A stretch of DNA of 53,616 nt from Pleurotus djamor. Its lineage: Eukaryota > Basidiomycota > Agaricomycetes > Agaricales > Pleurotaceae. Below the pieces are notes generated by a model, which ran no database searches, was not told the origin of the DNA, and saw nothing but the letters and a program-made list of their open reading frames with translations. The DNA is taken from NCBI GenBank assembly GCA_029747585.1, contig JAPEVF010000298.1, positions 1 to 53,616 on the forward strand. The letters run 5' to 3'. A program made the position numbers and the translations under genes. Shown here one piece after another: positions 1 through 10,417 of this stretch; position 1 is the stretch's first letter; every line of letters begins with the position of its first letter.

Positions 1-829
1 GGATGCGCTAACGTGTATGTTGAACTCGCTTGAACTTACCCCGCCTTCATATAATATTCACGTTCCCTCCACAGGTCATGCTTTTCTCTGGAAGCACGGT
101 GTTGAACATGGAGATCCGAGTCTATATAACATCATGTATCACCCTGTCACTCATCGTGGGGTGCTGACGGACTTTGACCTGTCGATCCTGCAATGGGAGG
201 ACCGCGTTGTTGGTTGCGATCGTACTGGGACTGTCCCATTCATGGCCCTCGCACTTCTGAAGGATGAATACTGGAATGGAGGAATCCAACGATACTACCA
301 TCATGAGATGGAAGCATTCATCTGGTGCCTGCCCTTTGTGTGTCTTGGTGGATTCGCGGCCGGTTCAGAGCGTCACGAAGTTATCACGGAATGGGTGGCA
401 GCAGACGCTACACAGTGCCGCAGGCTGAAATTAGACTTTGCCGCGCACTCCTTCAAGTACAAGGCCCCCGTCTCTCCCAAGTTCGCAGCATGCTATGACC
501 TTGCTATACTGCTATGCCGCGCTGCCTCGAATTTCTACACTGATTCAAGCTTTTACTCCGCTAATCTCGAAGATCTTCGCCAAGAAGGTGAACTCCCTGA
601 GTTCTATGGCGAGGGGCCCATTCCTGTTGCCATGTCCCTTGATCTGTGGGCTCGGTTCTTGGCTGCGCTCAAAAAAGCGGGTTGGAGGAAGAAGGGTCCA
701 TCGACATTGGACGATGCTTTCATTTTACCTCTTATTGAACGGCTTGAGAAGCATAAGCCGTCTTTTGACAGTATGGATGAAACTATGAAGTCCCAGCTCA
801 AGGACCTCTTTTCTGCCAATCCTACATAA
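1..829 (+). CDS. FunK1 fungal-type protein kinase, copy A (5' end outside window)
   Basis: This is the C-terminal part of a FunK1-family kinase-like protein. The first bases are the end of an upstream exon (reading ..DAL), followed by an intron ending in CCTCCACAG at 74. The last exon runs 75-829. It opens with GHAFLWKHGVEHGD and holds the catalytic loop HGDPSLYNIM, where HGD replaces the usual HRD, then DFDLS in place of DFG. The tail matches copies B and C almost residue for residue. FunK1 kinases are expanded in multicellular basidiomycetes; the substrate of this one is unknown. The N-terminal helical region and the N-lobe lie left of the window. It is tandem with copy B, 0.5 kb downstream, which suggests local duplication. 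Family call is firm; activity is not established because two canonical kinase motifs are altered. Confidence 0.8.
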   Translation, partial: DALTCMLNSLELTPPSYNIHVPSTGHAFLWKHGVEHGDPSLYNIMYHPVTHRGVLTDFDLSILQWEDRVVGCDRTGTVPFMALALLKDEYWNGGIQRYYHHEMEAFIWCLPFVCLGGFAAGSERHEVITEWVAADATQCRRLKLDFAAHSFKYKAPVSPKFAACYDLAILLCRAASNFYTDSSFYSANLEDLRQEGELPEFYGEGPIPVAMSLDLWARFLAALKKAGWRKKGPSTLDDAFILPLIERLEKHKPSFDSMDETMKSQLKDLFSANPT

Positions 830-1337
830 ACCTCCGGCGCTGCGGCGGAGACTTCCCTAGTCGGAGGACTTGACGACGGCGTACCGTCATTACCCTCCTT
901 CTCTTCGTGATCTTTTTGTCGTTATTGCTTTGCTATACAAGGATACTTCATGGCACCCTCGATGCTCAGTTCGTATTGTCACGTCCAACACAGTAGTAAA
1001 CGAGGATTAATGCTTAAGAATCCATTAGGTACTGCTGGAGAGCCACTACTTAGCACTTACTACTTGACTACTACAACTTGCCATTTCGCCTCGAACCTGA
1101 CGCCGAAGGCGAAGTAGAGCAACGGAAGTAAGTAGCCCCTAAGCTAGCCGCTCGGCGCTTGTGGCTCTTCAACGGTTCGACCCATGACCACCATCATCAG
1201 CACTCCGAGTCGCCATGCTCTCGCTCGACACGATAAGGCTGGCAATCAGTCAATAAAGTAGGCTTGCGTCGGGGGATTCGTCTACCTTACTCATAGCCAC
1301 CACAGGCACAAAGACCTTTCCACCATCTTGTTTCAGG
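830..1337 (+). other. Spacer with decayed 5' exon of FunK1 copy B
   Basis: No intact gene here. Near 1180-1220 the DNA can be read as a sequence resembling the N-terminal exon of FunK1 copy C (TTIISTPSRHALAR beside TTKISTLTRHALVR in copy C). An in-frame TAG follows near 1259. The end of the exon then reappears in another frame (GDSSTLLIATTG) just before 1308. The 5' exon of copy B therefore looks broken. Confidence 0.5.
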
Positions 1338-3972
1338 AAACGAGTACCACCCAAGGATGCGATTTCGACGCGTTCTTGCGCGCGTTCATCTTTCGCTGTC
1401 TACCAGAAGAGCGATCGCTTCAAAGCCTTCAAGATGATATAGAGAGACTCGAACGCCGTGACGACACACCACAAGACCCCGAGTTGACGCGCCTGTGCAA
1501 GGAAAGGGATGGCCTGTTGCAAGATTATCTCGAGCAGTGTCTCAAGGCGGTTCTGCCCATAGCAAATGATAGCAGTATACGACAACAGCTTCTCAATTTG
1601 TGGGTTGCTTGTGCTCTTTCTGTACCGGAGAGCTTACGATTGTTTCCTAGCTCAAACTCCTTTAACTCGAATTTGGAGACAGATCGATACGCTCCATACG
1701 TCGACTTATGCAACAACGCCTTGTCAATGCTCAAATCCTTGCAAACTCTACCCCTTCGCTCGCCCACATCCCCTGAGCTCCAGTACCGTCGCCTCGATCC
1801 CAGCGTATTCATAACCCATGTGGATAGCGACCCCATTCACAGAAAGCCGGATGCAGGAAGGGCAGGCGCCGATGTAGTAAAAGCTCTGGGTCCTCAGCTA
1901 GGCGCAATGCCTACTGCTGGCGCTAGACCCGAATTCAACTCTTTCTTTGGCCTTGAAGAGTTCAAGGCTATCAACAAGACTACTGCGAGGAAGCAGGCTC
2001 GTGCCGCGCTTGAAGAGCTGTTCACGACGACGACAAGGCGCGTTGCTGTACAACGGAAGAGGGACGAAGCCGATGAGATTAAGCAAGTCGAGGGGAACAC
2101 CCCCGGCGGCGAGAATTCTACTCAAGGATCTGCCTCAGCTGCGATTCCTGTCCCTGTAGCTACCTCGTCTTCGTCTAAACGCAAACGTGACGCGCCCAAG
2201 AACAACAACTCCAAGAGCAAGAAATTATGTCTTGGCACTGTGGACGGAGTGGAGCAACGCGTGGAAAGTTCCAGCCAGAAAAATATTGATGGCAGAGCGC
2301 AATGTGCCGCCTATGCGCTGGAGGTGCTATCTGGGAATCCGGGTGTCCAGCATGTGATCAACATGCTCCATATTGGTGTGTTGCTAGTTCTCGGTTGCTT
2401 CCGCTGCGTTCTGACGGTCTTGCAGACGAGTGTTCGTTCATATGGTATTTCGACCGGGAGGGAATTGTGAGATCTGACGGTATCAGCTTCATTGCTGATT
2501 TCCCCCGTGCACTGGTACTCCTTGCGCTATTCCAACGCTTCAGGCCGGAAGACTGGGGGCGATGCGCGACTTTTGACTGCCCTCTGAATGCGGATACCAA
2601 GTCGTTCACCGTAGAGCTCAACGATCCCATCTTCGAAAACAAGTATAATCCCCTGGATATCGCAAAGCTTNAAATTGGATACACACNGGAAGACTNTGTN
2701 TCTNCACAGCCNCGATGCTTGGGCGGACGTGCCACCAGAGTGCTCAAATGCGAAGCNATAATGAANGACGGNTCTCNCTCGGATGANTCTGTCGCAGTCA
2801 AGATCTCGCATGCAGAAGTGCATCGTACGCACGAAGGCAAAACACTGAATGGTGTGCGTAACATCGCGACAAAACTCGACTCTTCGATGAAGGACCACTT
2901 GCCTGAGCTGCTCTGCTACGCGGATGTTGGTGGTACGGATACGGGGCGCATCCGAAGCCTGACGGGAATCTCTGGTAGTAGCTCTCGGATCATGCGTATG
3001 GTGGTGATGAAAAGGCTGGAGAAAATCACATCGTTGGATGGTGCTTTGTTCCTTCGTGCTTGGTTAGATGCGCTCACGTGTGCGTCGANCCCNGCCTGAA
3101 TCAATTACACCTTTCATATTGACGTCCTTTGCACAGGTCATGCTTTTCTTTGGAAGCACGGTGTTGAACATGGAGATCCGAGTCTGCACAACATCATGTG
3201 TCACCCCGTCACTCATCGTGGGGTGCTGACAGACTTTGACCTGTCAATCCTGCAATGGAAGGACCGCGTCATTGGTTGCGATCCCACCGGGACTGTGCCA
3301 TTCATGGCCCTCGCGCTCCTGGATGATGACTACTGGGATGGCCGTATCACCCGATACTATCATCACGAGATGGAAGCGTTCATATGGTGCATTCCGTTCA
3401 TGTGTCTTGGTGGATTTGCGACCGGTTCGAAACGTCACCAAGTGATCACGGACTGGGTAGCAGCACACCCTACGCAATGCCGCCAGTCGAAGTCATACTT
3501 CGCCGCGAATGCCCTCAAGCACGAGAACCATGTTCCTCCCAGTTTCGCTGCGTGCTATGCACTTGCTGTATTGCTGTGCTCCATTGCCCCAGATCTGTAC
3601 CGTAAATCAACCATGTCCCCCACCCATATCCGAGAATTGCTCCAGGACGGTGAACTCCCTCAGTTCTACGAACAGTGGCCCCTCCCCGTTGCTCTCTCTC
3701 TTGATCTGTGGACTCGCTTTTTGGCCATACTCAGGAAAGTGTGTTGGAGGAGGAAGGGCTCTTCGTTCTTGGAGGATGCATCCATTTCACCGCTTATCAA
3801 ACGGCTAGAGAAGCATCAGCCATCTTTTGACGGTGTGTCCGAGAGTATGGCATCTGAGCTCCAGGAGCTATTCTCTTCCGACACTACACCTCCAGTGTTG
3901 CGGCGGAAACTCCCCAAATTGAAGGACAACCTCATGGACCGACATGGTAAATTGCCTCAAGACCGCGATTGA
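1338..3972 (+). CDS. FunK1 fungal-type protein kinase, copy B (5' exon degenerate)
   Basis: FunK1-family kinase-like gene. Coding resumes after the acceptor TTGTTTCAG at 1337 with ETSTTQGCDFDAF, the same junction as in copy C. An N-terminal charged helical region is followed by a linker with a basic KRKRD stretch. A 51-bp intron lies near 1600-1650, one of about 48 bp near 2380-2430 and one near 3083-3136. The kinase region gives VAVKISHAEVHR, the N-lobe lysine and helix C area, then MVVMKRLEKI, the hinge. The last exon (3137-3972) carries HGDPSLHNIM and DFDLS. Single N bases at 2671-3092 fall only in this copy and may mark collapsed near-identical paralogs. The start is unresolved because the upstream exon contains a stop and a frame change, so this may be a pseudogene or may start internally. 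Confidence 0.65.
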
Positions 3973-4474
3973 CCGCATCCTCCAATTTCGCTTCCTTTCG
4001 TTTTTACCGCCTCACTTTGCTATACTCCCTGCCCATAGTCATTTTATACATTTTATACCCCTCTGATTCTCAGTTGCATGTAATATTAGCTTACACAATT
4101 CTAAGGCCAACCCGATAGTATACGAGTAGTTCATTATGCATCGAATTCATTTTGTCCACCTATTCGACACAAGATTCGCGTCGCTCCGCTCCGGCTCCCT
4201 GGGCAAGGTCATATGAGTGGAACAGGAGACGAACGACGCAAAACCACGGTTCCAGATGCAGGCTCGGTTTATGTCCAATATCGCAGTTATTCAGAACGGA
4301 GGTTGCGGCAGAGTAAGTAGGCTCGAGCCGAGGCACGGACCGCACATCACACTTTGAGAAATGCAAGGCCAATCGATGCACAGACCGTTCCCAATGAGTT
4401 CCCGGTAAGCCCGAGCATCTGTGTTCACTCAGGGAGATCGAGGAGTCTAGGTCTAAACGTATTCGGGTAGCCTT
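3973..4474. other. Intergenic, nothing assigned
   Basis: AT-rich 3' flank of FunK1 copy B (for example TTTTATACATTTTATACCCC near 4042), then about 300 bp without a credible reading frame or recognised family. I see no RNA gene here. Confidence 0.5.
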
Positions 4475-4735
4475 GACCGTGATAAGAACCCCAAATTGAA
4501 AGAAAGGGAGCCGCACTAAGAAACTAATCTAGTCGTCATTGAAGTNCCCCCCGGCCTAGATCTGCGAATGCTACTATAGCTAGACATGTATGGGCATGCA
4601 ACGCGCATTTATGCGTCTGAGAGCATCGTAGAGCAACCAACACAGGTTGGTATCAGGTTTCACAACGGTCATACTGGGTTCTGCACGACTTTGGTCTTAC
4701 GAGGGAAACGGGTTCGTTCGATGAAACTAACTCCG
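4475..4735. pseudogene. Chimeric fragments of the F-box/WD40 gene, joined head to head
   Basis: Two pieces of the F-box/WD40 gene (10383-14765, minus strand) lie side by side. Positions 4475-4643 match 10259-10417 in the same orientation, so they carry, on the minus strand, the gene's last codons (CSTMLSDA, stop) and the DNA beyond its 3' end. Positions 4650-4735 match an internal WD40 exon, but on the plus strand: [10 protein letters not shown] and LRGKR are still readable. The junction at 4636-4651 is a perfect fold-back, ACCAAC-ACAG-GTTGGT. The WD40 piece loses similarity within about 85 bp. No functional product is expected. Confidence 0.75.
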
Positions 4736-4773
4736 AAGGCTGAGTGGACATCCGAGAACGGTGTCTCCAGGTC

Positions 4774-4779
4774 AAACTA
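4774..4779. repeat. Target-site duplication, left (AAACTA)
   Basis: AAACTA directly abuts the outer end of the left terminal inverted repeat and recurs at 7237-7242 directly outside the right one. It could be read as 7 bp (AAACTAT) because the element itself begins with T. Confidence 0.65.
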
Positions 4780-4951
4780 TATGGAAAGCCGGAAGGGCCT
4801 GCTCGGTTAAGCAATGGTTCGATCAAAAACGTGGCGTTAACATGGCACAAACAAAGTAATTAATCATTAATTACCTTAATCGGACTTTAAACCCGTTAGT
4901 TATCAGACGATTTGTCTATTGACTATGAGAAAATAGTACTGACCGTGGGAA
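4780..4951 (+). repeat. Left terminal inverted repeat
   Basis: Matches the reverse complement of 7065-7236, with differences mainly at 4802-4812 and 4935-4939. It includes the near-perfect AT-rich palindrome GTAATTAATcATTAATTAC and ends at the shared block CTGACCGTGGGAA. Confidence 0.8.
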
Positions 4952-7064
4952 CATCTTAATTTGTAGTAATGCGAAGGTCAACACCAAGAAAGCTTTCGTC
5001 ACGGCCACAAGCCTTGAGTTTTGACTGACCATTCTCAGAGGAAAGTCTCAAGCTGGATCAAAACACCCCATAAAGTATAGGTACTCCAGAGGCTTCCTAA
5101 ATCGGGAGGTCGGTCTCATACATTGAATACGATCTCGATAGGGGAAGCAGGAGATAGGAGTTGTCGAGACGGAGATGAAACCTACCAGGGGGAGGTGCAA
5201 GAGGCTCCTCACCATGTACATAAGTAAGGTATATTTGAGGAGGAATGGGCGCTCAATAGTCTAAAAAGACTGAAAACCCACATATTGGTGGATGCACCGA
5301 TTCAAGTGCGATCAAGGATCACTGCTGCTGACAGGGGCTCGGTTTTGGGGCGAATTATAACACAATCTTCCCGTGGACGAAACTCACAAATTTGGCGCTC
5401 CAACCGCTTCGATCTCTCTGGTAAATGTATTCCAAGCTCTTTGAGATAGAAATCATGGCGACGGAGGGCAGGAGTGGGCTGTTTGCGTATAGGGGTGGTG
5501 CCCTTTCAAATCGAGCGATGTCAAGGCTCAGGTACTGGTACTCCGTGTTGATGTCTTTGTAAACTTTTCAAACAGTAGTCGTTCATGCATCATGGCGCCC
5601 ATTTTGACTTTTATTTCCAAGTCCTTGATTCACAGATCACAAATCCAATGTCGCCTCAATTCCGTGGATTACTAGGCTCTTTCTTCGTAAATCTCAAATG
5701 ATTGATGTTCGTCCATTGTTCAGTACCGACTTGTGGGTTTTGAGCACTCTTTGTGCGGAACCCTTGCTCCTCGCTGGCGGCGACGACATTGAAAGGGACT
5801 GACAGCGCCGTGAGCACGACCAACAGCTAGACCAGGGAACAGGTATGTATTCCCGTATTATCTTCGCGTTACGGTTCAATCGGGCCCTCCGATCGGAAGA
5901 ATTGTGTAGCCTCAATATTCATGGTTCCTGTGAGTCATGATGTTTTTGTTTCTGACGTTCACGCACTGACTTTGTGTCCCATGTGTCCGTCATCCCCAGA
6001 ACTGAGTCACCACACCTACAGGTCTCCATCTGCCTACACTTCGACCCTAGGCTTGAGGAACAATCGGGCAAATCCCTGTTTTCATTCCCAAAATACTCAC
6101 TGACTTACTTCCCAGAATCTTTGTCCTAATCCTCGGGACGCAATGGGGCGGCTAGAAACGTTCTGAAACCCGGAGTTATGCTACCCAGCCATCGTTCCCA
6201 AAGGTTTCGAGTCGCTGACAGGAGGATGCAAGCATTCTGTGACCGAAACAAGAATTTACCCCGAAAATCACAAAGATCGAAGTTCCTCCTCAAGCACAAT
6301 ACGCTGCCCCAGCATACACCCCCCCAGACCTGTATGTGTATTAATAGCCTTTTACAACAATTTTGAGACGGTATACCAAGGACTGAGGGTAGGAACCTCA
6401 TGATTTATCCGCGGGAAGGAAGCGCAGCAAGCTTTCCTGAAGGATACGAAGATAATTTATCTTTATCCTTCCTTACAAGAGGCCAACTGCGATATTGATT
6501 ATTCTAGGTCAAAATCACCTTCCGAGCAATTTGAAAGCATCTCCTTCCCACACACATTCCCTTGCGCTGTCTTCCTCACCTCTTCCTAAACTTATCAGCC
6601 GCTTCAATACCTACAATGCTGGGCTGCCCAGGTATAAGTCCTCTACTCCCATGACCATTACACATTGATGAATTTCATACATTTTCTTCCTTCTTGAAGC
6701 TCTGTACAAATACCTCCTCGACGTGTGAAGACGACGAATCACAGCACCAGACCACTCTATCAGAGGCTCTCAATTGTGATGAAAGGGGGACCCCTCAATT
6801 CGCGTCCCTACCTGTCACCTGCATCTCCCACGGCGCATCTTTTATCATTCTCTCCTATCCTCTCCTATCGCCCCTTTCGTCATCTTGAGCTTTGAAGGGC
6901 TCCAGGACATACATGTGGGGTGACCTTGAAGCCAAGTATAAGTGACGACTTCGAAGCTTGAAGCGTGACTGTCCAAGTAATGGACGTGAACTCTCAAGGT
7001 CAAGTCTTGTCGGCCAGTGCCAGCGACGAGTTGTTTTGTAAATTATTGCTATTACAAGTCAATA

Positions 7065-7236
7065 TTCCCACGGTCAGTCGCCTTTTCTCATGGTCAATAG
7101 ACAAATCGTCTGATAACTAACGGGTTTAAAGTCCGATTAAGGTAATTAATGATTAATTACTTTGTTTGTGCCATGTTAACGCCACGTTTTTGATCGGACC
7201 TTCGGCTCAGTGAGCAGGCCCTTCCGGCTTTCCATA
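7065..7236 (-). repeat. Right terminal inverted repeat
   Basis: Reverse-complement partner of 4780-4951. The outer terminus GGCTTTCCATA is followed at once by the duplicated AAACTA. Confidence 0.8.
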
Positions 7237-7384
7237 AAACTATGCTGTGGTTTTTTGCAACGAATAAGGTGGACATAATGTATTCATATAAGACACGTAT
7301 ATTGAAATGGTAAATTTTTGATAAAATCTTGATAAAATCTCATCAAGTGCGCTTAGCGCTTGGGCCTCAGGGGCGAAACAGGCA

Positions 7385-7391
7385 TATATAA
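7385..7391 (+). promoter_or_regulatory. TATA box of the 7441 kinase gene
   Basis: TATATAA lies 50 bp before the start codon at 7441, followed by a CCACC-rich leader that ends CACCATG, a good eukaryotic start context. The promoter lies only about 150 bp outside the transposon's right end. Confidence 0.5.
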
Positions 7392-7440
7392 GGTCGATTA
7401 GGAGGCATCTGCCTCTTGACTCTCGACCACCACCACCACC

Positions 7441-10021
7441 ATGTTTCGGCCTGTAAACTACATATGTCTAGAGAGCTTTTCGATCCCCTCGCCAATGACC
7501 AGCGTCATCCGCGTACATCTTGTATCCGACTCGTGCGAGACGGTTGGCGGATTCATACAGGAAATCGAAAGCTCGTTGGAGCAACAACCCATCGAAGTCT
7601 ATAAAATCGATCCGCCTATCCATCACTCCCATATCGACCGCGATTCGCTCAATCATTTCATAGAGCTTCTCTCCGGTCCTTTTGCCCTTAAGCAGCGTTT
7701 GACTCCCCCGGACCCACAGGAGCTACTTTCAGCGCATATAGGGTCTCAACCAGACCGCGCCCTATCTTACTTCCTCATTGCCTATGGTCGTAAGCGTTTC
7801 AGCAATATCTCGCTTCGACCAAATTTTAATCTGGCGTTGTAACAGGCAAAACCCCACGGCCCAAATCTGACTTACGGAGAGCCTTTGGGTCGATTTTCGT
7901 CACTGTGTCTCACTCTGGACAGTTTCACCCGCGAGATCTCGAACTCAGTGATGTCGAGGAAGCGGATGGCGACGAGCCTCTTTTCGTCAAGGAGTTCGAA
8001 ACCAAGTTACATCGAAAACCTCTACTAGCTCATGCGGTACGTTATAACGCATTTACCCACCATCACACCGAGTAATTACGACTAACGGACCATTTCAGGA
8101 TGAAAATTTGGCATCTGAGGGTATTCAAGATAGTCTCCACCGCGACGCCTACTTTGAAGCAAGTCCCCAGCAATCCAGTGTCTCCTCCAATATGGATATC
8201 GATGTGAACGCAGCTTCAGAACCGATCGAGCAGAAACGAACGGCGAGTCGTGTTGAAGTGCTTCACGTCGTAAGTTTGGCGACGGTGTCGTGGTCCAACA
8301 TTTGGAATCATGGCGGTCTACCACTCAAAGAGCACGTCGCGACCAGCATGCTTTTTAATGGCAATTTGATTCAAGTCATACATGAAACCACTCAACTCGA
8401 GCCACAATTGTGCGTCATCGGCGTATCTTCGGACTATTTCTGCTCCTGTTAACCCTTTTGTTTAGTGGCAACGCCGCCTGGCCCTTCCATGTTATTGCGC
8501 GACACGAAGATGACGTTTCCCCCAATGGCAAAGTTTACAGCTTCAGGCCCAAGAGCGATTTTTCCCTCATGCTCTCAGGGCTTCCTGTTCACTTTGTGGA
8601 AACCAACTCATCGCCGGCTCGGCCCCGGGATTCTTTGCCTTTCGACCTTATCCGTCTCCTTCTTTCGGGGTCCTTTGTCGTTCGCTTTGCCAACGGTTTC
8701 CTTCCCATGTACTCGAAGGATAAAGATTTTGTTCTACCATTATTTTATATCAGGGCAGACGGCAAAGTTGACCGACACATCATGTTTCAAAAGCTTGAAG
8801 ACAAGGACAAGATGAATGTACGGTTTTCTTTTTGAGGTTTCACTTAACCTGAAACTCATCAACGACTTCAGAGTGTTTACTATACCCACAAGCGCTTTAA
8901 TGTGAACGAAGTCATCCCCCGCCTTGAAGTCGTCCTCAACTTGTACAACCTGGTTTCAATCCTCGGTCAGGTGGAAGGGCAGGACGTCAAGGCGCGCCGC
9001 CATATTCGGGCGCTCAAAAATTCAATTGATTCTTTCAAGCAACACCAGCCAGCTAATTTTGCAAATTTCTGCCCTCCTACCTCTGGCACGAAGGGAAAGA
9101 GCGAAAAAGATGGAAAGGGTGTAAAGGGCGGTAATACGGACGATCTGATTGCGCATGGATACGAGGTAGACGAAATTGTCAGTGAAACCGGTGAAATGAT
9201 GCCTTACATGCGCCCGGTATGCTTTTTTCGTTGCGTGTTACATCTTGGTTTATTCTCACACCCGTAACCTCAAACAGACCCCGCATGTATTTCGGGTTCA
9301 GAAGCAATCATGCCATGGCAAGGTCTTCATCGCCAAGAAAACATCTGCTCATGAAATCCAAATTCTCAGAGCAATCGAATCCCTGGCTGCCTCTTATGAT
9401 TCATTCCTCCTCCCCGTGGAGACATTTGGCTCCTGGATTGTCCTGCCCCAGCTGCCCTATACACTCAATGCGTACCTTTCTTTACCCTCAAATGAAGTCG
9501 TAAAACGTGGCCCATACATTTGCTGGGACATTATCGCAGCTCTTTCCTATCTACACATTGATTTGCGCATCGCCCATCGGGATATCAAGCCATCCAACGT
9601 TGTTCTCGATGGAGTTACTCGGACGAAGCTTATCGATTTCGACATTGCCATCCAAGTTTCCGATGAAAATGAAGAGGTTGCGGACTTGCGCGGTACTTCT
9701 GGTTGGATGGCTCCCGAGATTGGACAACACACAACTCATAGCCCAATCAAGGCCGATAGATGGGCGTGTGGACGTCTTATTCGCTACGTCCTGTCCAATC
9801 TTCAGATCAACGATCAAAGGCTTTCCTCGATCGCCAACGACCTTGTCAAAGTCAACCCCTCCGATCGACCATCTCTTGTCAAATTTCTTGGCGTTAAGGC
9901 AGAAGATATGATCCCACCCGAGTTAGTTCGGTCGTTAAGTTCGGATGAACCAGTATCTGTTGGCCCCACCGACTTCGAGCTTCTCGAGCCTCCGACGACG
10001 GTCTCTAGAAGGTACACATAA
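7441..10021 (+). CDS. Protein kinase with a possible REase-like middle domain (763 aa)
   Basis: Six exons join in frame: 7441-7789, 7846-8036, 8099-8409, 8466-8817, 8872-9216 and 9278-10021. The last exon is a compact kinase domain: an N-lobe lysine in KVFIAKK (about residue 537), a helix C glutamate in AHEIQIL, the catalytic loop HRDIKPSNVVLDG (about 616), LIDFDIA with DFD in place of DFG, and GTSGWMAPEI. Exon 4 reads FSLMLSGLPVHFVETNSS followed by a hydrophobic stretch. In mushroom proteins of similar layout I associate this pattern with a restriction-endonuclease-like fold placed ahead of a kinase, as in Crinkler-type effectors; that domain call is inference. No signal peptide is seen, so a cytosolic or nuclear site is likely. 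The N-terminal 280 residues are not recognised. Confidence 0.75.
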
Positions 10022-10258
10022 CCCTCAAAGCCAGGACACTTTGAAGGAATAGAACCACTCCATATTGCGTACGTAGATGAGTAGGAAGGCCTTAGAAACA
10101 TTGTTAGTAATGGAAGTATGACGAATGTGCTCCGTTATGCGCGAAGCATCATCATCGACCTCGTTTGAAAGGTTGGACGTTTCTGGGTCAGATAGCGCGT
10201 TTGGGAGCTAATGCTACGCTGCGGTAGCCAATGACCTGGTGTAAAACCAGGCAATGTC

Positions 10259-10417
10259 GACCGTGATAAGGTGAAAGAAAGAAAGCAAGCCGCACCAAGA
10301 AACCTATGTAGTCGTCATCGAAGTCCCCTAGATCTGCGAATGCTACTATAGCTAGACATGTATATGAGCATGCAACGCGCATCTATGCGTCTGAGAGCAT
10401 CGTAGAGCAACCAACAC
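10259..10417 (+). repeat. Direct repeat, source of the 4475-4643 copy
   Basis: About 160 bp spanning the 3' end of the F-box/WD40 gene (minus strand) and its downstream flank. It recurs at 4475-4643 with small indels and substitutions. The intact gene is here, so this copy is probably the source. Confidence 0.75.

Larger units (their letters stand above)
4780..7236. mobile_element. Non-autonomous DNA transposon, 2457 bp, with long TIRs
   Basis: The element begins TATGGAAAGCC and ends GGCTTTCCATA. Its two 172-bp ends are near-identical reverse complements, and AAACTA flanks it on both sides. The inner 2.1 kb has no long reading frame and no transposase motif that I can see; the longest open stretches are under 95 codons on either strand. 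It is therefore best described as a large non-autonomous element mobilised in trans. The superfamily is not settled: a 6-7 bp duplication with long TIRs does not fit hAT (8 bp) or Tc1/mariner (TA) neatly. It sits directly beside the scrambled F-box/WD40 fragments. The near-identity of the arms suggests a fairly recent insertion. Confidence 0.75.

Noticed and set aside
4586..4810. Open frame starting [12 protein letters not shown]
   Set aside because: It runs across two gene fragments in opposite orientation and into a transposon end, so it is accidental.
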